From contig JAMWET010005499.1 of NCBI GenBank assembly GCA_024036415.1, positions 610,001 to 674,000 of the forward strand: a stretch of DNA of 64,000 bases. Reading direction: 5' to 3'. The number at the start of each line of letters is the position of its first letter. The stretch's first letter is position 1. The translations under genes and the position numbers were made by a program. Origin of the DNA: Prochilodus magdalenae. Lineage: Eukaryota; Chordata; Actinopteri; Characiformes; Prochilodontidae. Positions 1 to 10,443 of the stretch are shown here, piece after piece. The notes under the pieces are model-generated. The model did not search any database, was not told where the DNA came from, and worked only from the letters and a program-made list of their open reading frames with translations.

Positions 1-290
1 TCAGTTCGGATGAGCGTGCGGGCTCTGCTAGCTTCGTGTTTAACGCGAATATGTTTTTTCTGCTGCAGTACAGCTACAAGACGTTCAGGAAGGAAACCAT
101 ATCTCTGCCTGGGCAGAGGGCTTCTGAGGGAGGGGGGAGGAAAAAAAGGACAGAATGCGTGGAATTCTTGTGTGTGCTTATGGAGGTAAAGTAGGAGTTC
201 GCATACGCCGAGCTGAACCTAGCATTCCCTCAGCCAAGTTAGCCTTCCTGAAGTTGGCTTCCTCTCCGCCAGCTTCTTGTTCGAATATTC
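1..290. other. Unassigned repeat-like DNA
   Basis: No gene is recognised. The last 40 bases or so (a 'ctgaagttggcttcct' block) resemble the flank of related copies near 20968 and 55362. This suggests the stretch belongs to the same dispersed repeat family as the minisatellite that follows. Confidence 0.4.
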
Positions 291-1154
291 CTGTTCCACC
301 TTAAATTGTGCAGCTGTTACATTCTGCTTTTTGCTCCAGTTATCCTATTTCGCCCTAAATGGGGCATTAGTTACATTCTACATCTGGTTTAGGTTTTCCC
401 ATTCTGTCTTATTGGGTGCAGCAGTTACATTCTGGTTCTTATTCGAACTTTCCGGTTCCACCTTAAATGATGGATAAGTTTCATTCGATCTTTTACTCTA
501 GTTTTTCCGTTCCACCTTAAATAAGGTAGCAGTTAACATGCCGCTTCATGCTCTGCTTGTCCCGTTCCACCTTAAATGATGCAGCAGTTACATACCGCTT
601 CATGCTCTACATTTCCCGTTCCACCTTAAATGATGCAGCAGTTACAAGCCGCTTTATGCTCTACATTTCCCGTTCCACCTTAAATGATGCAGCAGTTACA
701 TGCCGCTTCCTGCTCTACATTTCCCGTTCCACCTTAAATGATGCAGCAGTTACAAGCCGCTTTATGCTCTACATTTCCCGTTCCACCTTAAATGATGCAG
801 CAGTTACATACCGCTTCATGCTCTACATTTCCCGTTCCACCTTAAATGATGCAGCAGTTACAAGCCGCTTTATGCTCTACATTTCCCGTTCCACCTTAAA
901 TGATGCAGCAGTTACATGCCGCTTCCTGCTCTACATTTCCCGTTCCACCTTAAATGATGCAGCAGATACAAGCCGCTTTATGCTCTACATTTCCCGTTCC
1001 ACCCTAAATGATGCAGCAGTTACATACCGCTTCATGCTCCACTTTTCCCGTTCCACCTTAAATGATGCAGCAGTTACAAGCCGCTTCATGCTCTACTTTT
1101 CCCGTTCCACCTTAAATGATGCAGCAGGTACATGCTGCTTCATGCTCCATGCTC
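291..1154. repeat. 54-bp minisatellite, about 16 units
   Basis: A tandem array with a 54-base period. Clean units begin at 561, 615, 669, 723, 777, 831, 885, 939, 993, 1047 and 1101. Degenerate units lie upstream at about 291, 345, 399, 453 and 507. Each starts CCCGTTCCACCTTAAATGAT and continues through a GCAGCAGTTACA segment. Because 54 is divisible by three, the array is open in one frame (548-1240), giving an 18-residue repeat; I regard this as a by-product of the period, not a gene. The unit core GTTCCACCTTAAAT recurs at about 21003 and, inverted, at about 1271-1295. Confidence 0.9.
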
Positions 1155-1230
1155 GTGCAACAGTTCCATTCTGGTTCTTATTCGAACTTTCCCTTTTCCC
1201 ACTTAAATGGTTTGCACAAAAGCCAACTTC

Positions 1231-1730
1231 TGTCATGTAGCCTGAGGCAAGCAAAACTAGAAAGTCTCTGCCGCACCATTTAAGATGGAACGGGATTCGG
1301 GCCAGAAGGTCTTCAGCTTCGTACTGAGAAGTAACTTCCCTGGCTCCTCCGGCCGCGTGTTTTGGTACAGTAGCTGTATGATCCAGTCCCTTCATTGTGT
1401 TAACCTGCGCAACCGCCTTGTTTGGAATGTGATACGGGAATCTGTGAGGCCTTTGTTTAGCGCAGCAAACAGGCTTTTCAGATGAACATTTATTTGCATT
1501 GACCCACAAAGAGAGTCCAGTTGCTTACCTGCACAGGCCCTACTGTTTTCTCAAGTCGAAGCTAAGCTGTCTGTTTGAAAGTGCTCCTTTTAGGAACGAT
1601 CATAGCTGCTTTATTTGGGGTTTAAATCATAGCAGAAATTACTCGAGAGGTATGAGTTTCATCTGAGGTAACTGTGGCTTCCCCAAAGGTCAGATTCTCT
1701 CATGTAGCCTGAGGCAGTCTTGACTAGAAA
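1231..1730. repeat. Pair of ~30-bp direct repeats, 470 bp apart
   Basis: The block TCATGTAGCCTGAGGCA followed by ACTAGAAAG occurs at about 1233-1262 and again at about 1700-1730. Between them lies an inverted copy of the minisatellite unit core (about 1271-1295). The arrangement suggests remnants of one mobile element, but no complete element can be delimited. Confidence 0.55.
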
Positions 1731-2079
1731 GACCCGTGGGTGGAGTCAACGGGTATAGGTGAAGTTGTTAATTCCCAGCATTGGTGTAAAAACAGCTCTT
1801 GAAGTGTTACATTTGAGGGAATGTCAGTTCTGTTTTTTGAGGTTCTCTAATATCTGTGGCCATTTGTGATGCATAATTTACACGTTCCACCCCTGATATT
1901 CTTCAAAAGACTTACAAATGGTTTGAGGTGTATACGACACAGTCGAGTCACATTATTATGACTTATCTCATGGAGGCAGTCACATTCTTGTTGTCTGGGC
2001 TCACTCATCCATGTGGAAGGCACTCTCAACCAATTTGGTTATGGTTATTAATCCATCCCTGCAGATCACGCACACCCAA

Positions 2080-2395
2080 ACATGCTGATTGTCCTCCCTG
2101 GGTTGGATGGGAAGACAGTGCGACATGTTACACAGTTAGAAATGTCCAACATTGGTATTACAAGTACCACTCTGGCCCCCAAATTCCCTAACTTGAACCC
2201 AGTTGAGTATCCATGGGACCACCTTGGGCATCGGGTTCACACTATGGATCCTCCTCCAGCAGCTGTGGGATGCACTGCAGTCAGCATGGTTCCATATACC
2301 TGTGACAACCAACCAGGACCTTATTGGGGCACTCCCAGTCTAAGTGCTGTCCATGCTGCACAAATCAGTAACTCTGGATATTAGCTGGTGGTGAT
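2080..2395 (+). mobile_element. Tc1/mariner-like transposase relic
   Basis: The plus-strand translation contains NLNPVEYPWDHLGHRV, a decayed version of the third catalytic block of Tc1-like transposases (normally NPIEHLWDxLxRRV), followed by a PPP motif and a degenerate C-terminus. Only the 3' part remains and no terminal inverted repeats were found. It is a fossil and not expected to be active. Confidence 0.65.
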
Positions 2396-2629
2396 AATAA
2401 TGTGACTCAGCTGTGTATACAGAAACTGTGTACTTTCAGGTAAGAAGTATGGCAGTATACATCATTGTCATGATTCAAGATCTCACATGACTGTATGCTT
2501 TTCTGAGCATACTGTTGCAGTTTGGAGAAACACCTCTTATTTCCATTTTAGTTGTTTTTCTTTTTGAAATTTAAAAAGGCCAGTCACACTTTACTTTGAA
2601 GAACTGACCAAAAGATCAATTCCAAATAT

Positions 2630-2740
2630 CATTCATTCATCTTCTAAGTCACTTATCCTGAAGCCTATCCCAGTGCTCATTGGGCATAAGGCAGACAATA
2701 GGACGGGTGTCCATCACAGGGCAGACTCACAGACAGATAT
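2630..2740 (+). repeat. Dispersed fish retroposon-like fragment
   Basis: The stretch beginning ATTCATTCATCTTCTAAGTC and running through 'cttatcctgaagcctatcccag' and 'catcacagggcagac' resembles a very common teleost interspersed repeat. The family name is not certain. Confidence 0.5.
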
Positions 2741-2859
2741 AGAAACATGGAGGAAACACAGGCAGTCCCGGGAAGAACCTACAAAAATAATGCTCTTAAA
2801 ATCATCTGGTGAAAAATTTGCACAATTTCATGCTCCCAACTTGGGGATGACACTTTCCT

Positions 2860-3105
2860 GTCAACATGACTGCACACCATTGCACAAATCAAAAGCTCCA
2901 TAAACACATGGATGAGGGAGTTCGGTGTGGAAGAAACTGTACCTCAACCCAATAGAACACCTTTGGGATGAATTGGAGCGGAGGCTGCAAACCAGGCCTT
3001 CTCCTCCCAATGCGCTTCTGAAAGAATGGTCAAAAATTCCCATTAACACATTCCTAAACCTTGTGGAAAGCCTTCTCAGCAGAGTTTGTGAAAGCAGATG
3101 AACGA
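2860..3105 (+). mobile_element. Second Tc1-like transposon relic
   Basis: The DNA reads through a transposase C-terminal region: LNPIEHLWDELERRLQTRP, then an ALLKEWSKIPINTF-like segment ending near 3100. It is a different Tc1 lineage from the relic at 2080-2395, judged by the ELERRL variant. The catalytic domain upstream is mostly lost and the CA microsatellite begins just after it. Confidence 0.7.
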
Positions 3106-3119
3106 ATACCTCTGGCAAT

Positions 3120-3590
3120 ATAGTGTGTGTGTGTATACACACTCACACAAACACACACTCACGCACACACAGACACACACACTCACGCACACACATACAC
3201 ACACACTCACGCACACACAGACACAGACACACACGCACACACAGACACACACACACACACAGACACACACACACACACTTACGCACACACAGACACATAC
3301 ACAAACACAGACACACACACACACACAGACAGACACACTCACGCACACAGACACACACACTCACGCAGACACAGACACACGCACACAGACACACACATGC
3401 ACACACAGACACACACACGCACACAGACACACACATGCACACACAGACACACACACGCACACAGACACACACATGCACACACAGACACACACACGCACAC
3501 ACAGACACACACACGCACACAGACACGCACACAGACACAGACACACGCACACAGACACAGACACACGCACAGACACACACACACAGTTCT
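3120..3590. repeat. CA-rich compound microsatellite
   Basis: About 470 bases of (CA)n interrupted at short intervals by ACGC, AGAC and ATGC variants, some of which recur with regular spacing (for example ACACGCACACAGACACACACATGC between 3370 and 3500). Open frames on both strands here encode only Thr/His/Arg or Val/Cys repeats and are artefacts of low complexity. Confidence 0.95.
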
Positions 3591-3657
3591 TAAATGTACT
3601 TATAAAAGTGTTATTCGGTTAGGACTGGCATAATGCTTACATGACATCACCAAGACT

Positions 3658-3772
3658 GAGTCTGTCTGTCTCTCTCTCTCTCTCTCTCTGTCTCTATCTA
3701 TCTATCGATCTATTTATAGATAGATCAGCAGATAGAGAGAGAGAGAGATGAGTGTATGTGTGTGTGTGAATA
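3658..3772. repeat. Compound (TC)n/(TATC)n inverted microsatellite
   Basis: A TC tract passes into TCTATCTATCTATCGATC, then its approximate complement TAGATAGATC, then a GA tract and a GT tract. The two halves are imperfect inverted repeats that could pair as a hairpin of roughly 40 bases per arm. Confidence 0.8.
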
Positions 3773-4766
3773 TATATGAAGCTCCAGTCTATATTACAAA
3801 CTCTTTTGTGTAGAAGGAGAAACTTTTCTCATTTATTGCAAAAACATTGTACAATCTGAAGCTGATCTGCTGCCTCTAATCTCCTCTTTTGTTCTAAGGG
3901 AAATTTAGAATTCAGTGACTCTTCATTAATGCACTATCAAGATCTTGAGATATTTTCCCCGTTTTTTCCCTTTTTTCATTTTTAATGCAAAATGCTACCT
4001 TCTCTATGTATTGTGTAAAACATTTTTTAGAACTTAGAAATGGTCCAGCATGACTAACTTATATTGAGATTAAATGTGCCGTGATGGTATTCATCTGATG
4101 TAATATCTCATCCCAGTAGCGGGTCATTACCAGAAGATATTGAAGATATTGGTGGAAGACTTAAGCATCAAATGAAGAAGTGGTAGAGCCAGGCATACGT
4201 GGTACAATTTCAGCCCTGGCCTTCGTGCAGTGTGAGAGGGGAAGTGATGTCTGATTAACTGCCGAAACGAGCTCTGACTAAGCAGTCAGCCGATCTGATG
4301 AATTTCTGACATGTCAGAAATTTTGGTCTCTTGTCTCACAGTTAGAGCAGATCTAACAAGTCAAGAGTCGCACCCAAGACCACATAGAGTCACAACTACA
4401 AGCTACACAGCTGCACACATAAACGGAGGTGAAAGAGGTGATATGTGCGGTACCCGCGTCTGTATTCAGATGATTTTTATATAGTCTCTGTTGGTTGTCA
4501 GTGTTATATGCCCCAAATGCCCCGCTCTTTCATGTGTAGCGCATTTTGCAAGTTCTGGCTTCTACACCAAAACATTTGTCCAATATGAAATTGTGTCCCA
4601 AACTGAATCCCAAATGATAACATATGATGCACTGCTGGTTGCAGAAGCCACTCCTACGTGGTGCACTATGTAAGCAGCAGTTCTTTGAGCTGTTGTCTGT
4701 AGACAGTTCTGAGCTGTCTGTATGGGCTGTCACGTCATGTCACTCAGACATGTCAGTGTAAATATA
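3773..4766. other. Intergenic DNA without recognised features
   Basis: About 1 kb upstream of the Tc1-like element. The short open frames do not match a family I recognise, and no splice-bounded exon pattern was seen. Confidence 0.5.
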
Positions 4767-6338
4767 CAGTGCCCTCCATAATTATTGGCACCCCTGGTTA
4801 AGATGTGTTCTTTAGCTTCTCATAAATTGAGTTTTTTTCAAAATAATATAGGACCACGATGGAAAAAAGAGTAAAATCCAACCTTTAACGAAATTAAGGA
4901 ACATCAAATCATATGTGCCACAGTTATTAGCACCCCTGATGTTAATACTTTGTACAACCCCCTTTTGCCAACAAAACCGCACCTTCTTCTATCTTCTCCT
5001 ATAATGTTTCACAAGATGGGAGAATACAGAAAGAGGGATCTTTGACCATTCCTTTCCTCTTTGCACATTCTCTCTAAATAATCCAGCAACCTGGGTCCTC
5101 TCCTCTGCACTCTCCTCTTCAGCTCACCCCACAGGTTTTCAATGGGGTTGAGGTCTGGGGACTGAGATGGATATGGGAGGAGCTTGATTCTGTGTGTGGT
5201 GAACCAATTCTGTGTAGATTTGGCCATATGTTTAGGGTCATTATCTTGCTGAAAGACCCAGTGACGACCCATCTTCAGCTTTCGGGCAGAAGCCACCAGA
5301 TTTTGTTTTAAAATGTCCTGGTATTTCAAAGCATTCATGATGCCACGCACCCTAACAAGGTTCCCAGGGCCTTTGGAAGAGAAACAGGCCCACAGCATCA
5401 CTGATCCTCCCCCGTATTTCACAGTGGGCATGAGGTGCTTTTCTGCATACTCAGCTCTTGTGTTACGCCAGACCCACTTAGAGCATTTGTTGCCAAAAAG
5501 CTCTATCTTTGTTTCATCTGACCAAAGCACACAGTCCCAGTTGAAGTCCCAGTACCGCTTAGCAAACTCCAGACGTTTGCGTTTATGATTGTGAGTGAGA
5601 AAAGTTTTTTTCTGTGCATGCCTCCCAAACAGCTTGATGGCATGTAGATGGCGCCTGATGGTTGTTTTGGAGACTTTGTGACCCCAAGACGCTACCATTT
5701 GTTGCAATTCTGTAACAGTGAGTTTTGGAGAACTTTTTATTTCTCTTATCATCCTCCTCACTGTGCGTGGTGGCAAAATAAACTTGCATCCTCGTCCAGG
5801 CGTGTTTACCACTGTTCCTGTTGTTTTAAACTTCTTAATAATTCCTCTGACAGTAGATATGGACAGGTGTAGGCGAGTGGCTATTTTCTTGTAGCCATTG
5901 CCTGACTTGTGAAGGTCAACACACATCTGCCTTACTTGAATGGTATGTTCCTTTGTCTTTCCCATGTTGAAGAGAAATGGCCTCTGTGTCACATCATATT
6001 TATACCCCAGGGAAACAGGAAGTTGTGAATTACTAATTAAATGTTCCTACATACTCTGATCAACTTCGTAAACTACTGTAGAAGTGACAGAAATACTTTT
6101 ATTAAATTTATTTCCTAAGAATTGTTAGGGGTGCCAATAATTGTGGAACAGGTGATTTTATGAAGAATAATTATTTCTTAGTCAGGGATTTTATTTCCCC
6201 CTTAAAATTCACTTGAGTTAAAGGTTGGATTTTACTCTTTTTTTCCATCGTGGTCCTATATTATTTTGAAAAAAACAATTTATGAGAAGCTAAAGAACAC
6301 ATCTTAACCAGGGGTGCCAATAATTATGGAGGACACTG
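4767..6338. mobile_element. Nearly full-length Tc1-like transposon with IR/DR ends
   Basis: A 1.57-kb element flanked by the TA target-site duplication (4765-4766 and 6339-6340). The ends are terminal inverted repeats of about 120 bases starting CAGTG(C/T)CCTCCATAATTAT; the two arms differ at only a few positions. An inner direct-repeat-like motif (GTGCCA..GTTATTAGCACCCC near 4915 and GGGGTGCCAATAATTGTGG near 6127) gives the IR/DR arrangement known from Sleeping Beauty-type elements. It carries one transposase frame on the minus strand and sits just upstream of tor4a. Confidence 0.93.
5009..5992 (-). pseudogene. Tc1-like DDE transposase with shifted C-terminus
   Basis: The 327-residue frame catalyses cut-and-paste movement in intact relatives. 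Visible parts, N to C: a paired-like helix-turn-helix DNA-binding region (residues ~10-120, including STVRGIIKKFK), then the catalytic core. All three acidic residues can be placed: the first Asp in LWSDETKIELFG, the second in QQDNDPKHMAKS, and the third position as Glu in SPDLNPIENLWGELKRRV. A YGGGSVMLWACF block lies between. After LERMCKEE the frame departs from the family C-terminus: the DNA there reads as if AGGAA were tandemly duplicated (near 5050-5065), replacing the usual EEWSKIP-like tail. The central enzyme therefore looks intact but the last ~30 residues are altered. The start could also be the internal MGKTKE methionine, the usual start in this family. Confidence 0.9.
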
Positions 6339-6482
6339 TATAACACCCAGGTTTTCTTGGTACACTGTGGGTGTTTCCCAAATGCAGTGTGAGTGGTCAG
6401 CATATGTGTATGTCTGTTGTAAGTGCACCTTCACACAGAATTACATAATGTGTTCATCTATACACATCTCTGCTTCTCACAG

Positions 6483-7709
6483 ATGGGAGACCAAGAAAGC
6501 TCTGAGACGTTATCGGAGGGCGAAATGGAGAAAAGGAAAGAAAGCGAGCCGCTAACACTCTCCCAGTTCTCTTCAACTGTGCGAGCTGTGGTACGGATTC
6601 GCCAGAAGTACCAAGCATTAAAAAAACGTCGAATGGAGCTGGCAGTGGCAGGAACACCGATCTTTGCCTCCACACGCTCCACCAGCCCCAAGATCTTTAC
6701 ATTTGACGGGGTTGTGGCTGATACCTCCATGACTTTGAACAAGAAGAAGAAAAAGAAGAAGGCACGAGTCCTGTTCCCAAACAACAGCAGTCGGCGTGTT
6801 CCACCCACCAAGGAGCACAGCCGGGCCAAGAACTGCCTGGTCTTGCTGTGCGTCATCGTCTTCTTGCAGGTTTACAATGCCATCGAGAACCTGGATGACC
6901 ATGTGCTTAAATACGATCTGGAGGGACTTGAGAAGACCCTAAAAAGGGAGGTTTTTGGACAGCAGGAAGCGACTGAGGGCCTCTTGGGACATTTAAAAGA
7001 CTATCTGTCGACGTATGTCCACAGTAAGCCTCTGGTGGTGTCTCTTCATGGACCCACCGGTGTCGGAAAGAGTCACTTGGGAAGGCTGCTTGCTCAGCAT
7101 TTTCGCTCCGTAGTTGGAGAGCAACTGGTCATGCAGTACTTTGTGCTTCACCACTGTCCCTCAGAAGGGGAACTTCCACTCTGCAGCCAGACCCTGACCT
7201 CCCACGTTTCTGAGATGGTCACTCAGGCTGAGGAAGAGGAGAAGATCCCCGTCTTCATCTTTGACGAGATGGAACACATGCCCGGTGAACTGCTAGATAC
7301 CGTGCTCACACTCATCCTCACGCGAGACAGCAATGAATACTTGAACGCCATCTACATCCTCATCAGTAACCTTGAGCACGAGGAAATCACTAAGTTCGTC
7401 CTGCATAACTCCTCAAGCGTCGCTGTTTCAGGACGAACACGATTGAGCAAGGAGCTGAACCCGTTACTGCTCAGCAGCTTAAAAAAGCACCACTCACTGT
7501 GGCTGGAGGCAGAGTTGCTGCCTCTTACACTCCTGGAGAAAAGTCATGTGATGGAATGTTTCATAGATGAAATGTCCAGGGAGGGATTTTACCCAGAACG
7601 CTCCCATGTGGAACAACTAGCTGAGGAGCTGTCTTACCATTCTGTGGGTGAGCGGGAATTTTCACAGACTGGATGTAAGCAGGTAGTGGCAAAAGTGAAC
7701 CTTCTGTGA
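6483..7709 (+). CDS. tor4a: Torsin-4A, AAA+ ATPase
   Basis: A 408-residue torsin-family protein in one coding exon. The start ATG directly follows a splice-acceptor-like 'cttctcacag', so a 5' non-coding exon probably lies upstream. Residues 1-115 are basic and variable, with a seven-lysine run at 87-93. A hydrophobic segment (about 117-130, LVLLCVIVFLQV) is the likely membrane anchor. The AAA+ domain follows: Walker A GPTGVGKSH (190-198), Walker B VFIFDE (257-262), a sensor-1 Asn in ISN (296) and the torsin GCK sensor-2 motif (397-399). The protein ends VVAKVNLL, close to human TOR4A as I recall it (423 residues). Torsins act in the ER/nuclear-envelope lumen with LAP1-type cofactors; the exact role of TOR4A is poorly known. 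The Tc1-like element ends only 145 bases before the start codon. The gene is convergent with vdac3. Confidence 0.93.
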   Translation: MGDQESSETLSEGEMEKRKESEPLTLSQFSSTVRAVVRIRQKYQALKKRRMELAVAGTPIFASTRSTSPKIFTFDGVVADTSMTLNKKKKKKKARVLFPNNSSRRVPPTKEHSRAKNCLVLLCVIVFLQVYNAIENLDDHVLKYDLEGLEKTLKREVFGQQEATEGLLGHLKDYLSTYVHSKPLVVSLHGPTGVGKSHLGRLLAQHFRSVVGEQLVMQYFVLHHCPSEGELPLCSQTLTSHVSEMVTQAEEEEKIPVFIFDEMEHMPGELLDTVLTLILTRDSNEYLNAIYILISNLEHEEITKFVLHNSSSVAVSGRTRLSKELNPLLLSSLKKHHSLWLEAELLPLTLLEKSHVMECFIDEMSREGFYPERSHVEQLAEELSYHSVGEREFSQTGCKQVVAKVNLL

Positions 7710-10040
7710 AGCCAAAGCTGTAGTATATTGACGTCATGCCAGTGTCAATTGCTTATGGATTACTTGAGGAACACACTGATGGACCACTACTGGTTGACAG
7801 TGGTAGGATGACACAGACACGTGTCCCTCTTTACCTTTGCAGCTCTAAATGAATGTTGAATGTGTTAAGACATTTCACCACTTCCTTTTAATGCTATTAT
7901 TTTGATGTTTAAGTGGATCATGTTAAATATCATTTCATGTACACTCAGTGTTAAGACTCCTTGTGTTTACTTTGATTTAAAGTTACAACAAGAGAATCTA
8001 GATCAGTGTAAATGAGAACGTATGCAGATGGTGCAAATGACTTGTCCTACCAAGAAATATGGAACTAGACTTGTAGTGTCCTTGAAGTCGGAAGCTACAA
8101 ATAGAAATACAGCAACAAGGTCAAACATTAAGGTGAAAATACACAAAATGATCTGTTTTGGTTACTTTAGGCAAAGTTCCTATTATGATAGGTATGTACA
8201 TGGGTTCTTAAGGACCTGGCAAACCACTTGAGGTGCCAGTATTCGGATATGTAATCACTGTTCAGGTATTTGTTATGTTTCTTCTGAGTCATGTTGGCGA
8301 CTTTCTTTATTAACCAAAATAATACATAGCCCACCCTTACTAGGGTGTGTAGACACGATCCTAATGCAACTAAACTGTCAAAACTGAATTAACTTAATTT
8401 TATGCCCTACTAAGTTATAGCTATACTCTACGATCCCATCTTTGTAAGTTATGGCGGCAGATTTGTTATGTTTAGGAAGATGGAGAAAGACACTGCCCCA
8501 CAATTCTGTGAATAGACCATTTCATGTTTAACAGGACTGTATGTGGCAAATCTGCTTCTGTTTTTAAGTAAGTATTTATTACCTTTTTTTTATTGCAGTG
8601 CTGCAGTTTGCTACTCTGAAGCAGTTCAAATATGTTTTTCTGACTAACTTAATATACTAGCACATTATCAACAAGTTCTCATTGGCACTGGGCAGTGTAG
8701 CTGTTGGCTTATTATCTCATCTAAACAGTCTTTGCTACTTATCAGACACCACAACTGATACCAATTTCTCTTGGCTATTTTTAAATAATAAAATCTGAAA
8801 AAATGATTTTATGCATGTGGCTGAAATTTTATGCATGTGGCTGAAATGTCAGCGGCAAAGGTAAATCTGCAGCCCTACATTCATTTGCTTTTGTTTGGTG
8901 GTGTTTCTTTTCCCATCCAACAGATAGACCACTCATGAAATCCTACAGATACAAAATGCACATCCCTGTTTTAAAATTGAAATAGTGGCTTTTCTGCATT
9001 GGGTACCCCAGTTTACCTCTGCATAAGTATCAAGACAAATACGTATAGAACAGACGAGTAGTTATTTTACCTATCTCTTGAACCTTTTTATCAGGGATGG
9101 TAAATATTTGTAAGTATATCTGTCCATAAAGTTCTGCATGAATTTCTATATGTTTTAGATTACTTTGTTCCAATACATGTGCTCACTAAATACTGGGGTG
9201 TGGATACTTTTGGACAGTATAAAATGACTACTGTAGACATGTTTTTCTTTGGTTCTTTATTAGGTGGAAAAATTGAGGTACTGTGTCCAAACACAACAAT
9301 CAAGCTTTTCTACACCTCAGTAAAACTGAGTACCATAATTAATTCTTAATAACAATAATAACACTAATAATAACTGTGTGTACAACACATTAACTTATTA
9401 ATGGCTATATCCAACATAAAGTAACCTAAGATTATTCTCACCTACTCTCCCAGACACCAGTGGCAAGTTTGCTGCAGGATGCTGGTGAAGGAACTCCGTG
9501 TTCATTTCTAAGTGAGTGTTTAAGCTCTAAGATGCATATTTTACCTTTTAAGTTGCTCTTCTAGCAATGTCCTATGTGAATACATGAGATGCTTTCATGC
9601 TGAAATCCCCCAGCTGTACAGTAATGGCCTACACGTCACAGCAGTGAGACCACAGGGGCCCATGAGAGAGAGACAGACAGATCATGTTTCTACATGACCT
9701 TCTAAAGAGAGACAGTGTAGGGGGGGACCTTATAGTATATATATATATATATATATGCTTACTAGAAGTATCTTGGTTTCTGCATGAATGACTCTTTAAA
9801 TGTAAGCAGATCTTTATGCATAGTTATGCAATGTGTGTGTGAACATAAGTCAAGGACGCTTCTTTAAAAAAGCTGTCTTAAAAAGAAACGATGGTCATCA
9901 AGTGTATTTAACCAGCCCAGACAAAAGTAAAAGTTGTGGTTACCAGACAATGAACCACTATGCAGCTCGTCATTGGAAGTTTGCTAGATGTATCATTGAC
10001 CTTGAGTACTTAAATCATTTGTTCAGGAAAAAAATGTTGC
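7710..10040. other. tor4a 3' UTR and intergenic spacer
   Basis: No further coding exon is recognised. A canonical AATAAA at 8787-8792 is the first strong polyadenylation signal after the tor4a stop, implying a 3' UTR of about 1.1 kb. A 20-base tandem duplication (TTTTATGCATGTGGCTGAAA twice, about 8807-8848) and a TA run (about 9735-9756) lie here. Confidence 0.45.
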
Positions 10041-10063
10041 ACATGTTGTTAAGTAAGACTTCC

Positions 10064-10069
10064 TTTATT
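10064..10069 (-). terminator. Candidate vdac3 polyadenylation signal
   Basis: TTTATT on the plus strand, AATAAA on the minus strand, about 375 bases past the vdac3 stop codon. It would give a short 3' UTR. Other signals were not exhaustively excluded. Confidence 0.4.
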
Positions 10070-10443
10070 AATCACTGCTTACACAAAGAGTCGATCGTGA
10101 AGAAATCCAGACAATTCCAAAGGCTTCACAATTGTTTTCTTGCCATATAAACATTTCTATTGCCTCCAAATCTGTTATTTATACAGCATACGGCCCCCAC
10201 CCAACTTGTATAACAGCACATTGCATGAATATAGACAAACATGAGCCTCCAAACATTTCTTACATTGCTGGGCCATTTATCTTGTAACTTTTACCACAGA
10301 AGGTCAGTCGAGGTGACAAGAGTGCATCAGGAACCACTAGTCATCACGTTTTTCAAGCAACTCTTGTGATGGTGAAGTACTTGCATAAGAACAGCAGTGG
10401 ATCACTGGGATGGAGTGTGTGGTCTTTCACTTGATGAGGGCAT

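Noticed and set aside
548..1240. 230-residue repetitive open frame that looks like a repeat protein
   Set aside because: It follows from a 54-bp tandem repeat whose period is a multiple of three; no promoter, splice context or known family supports it.
3098..3633. Overlapping Thr/His-rich and Val/Cys-rich frames on both strands
   Set aside because: Pure translation of a CA/GT microsatellite in several frames.
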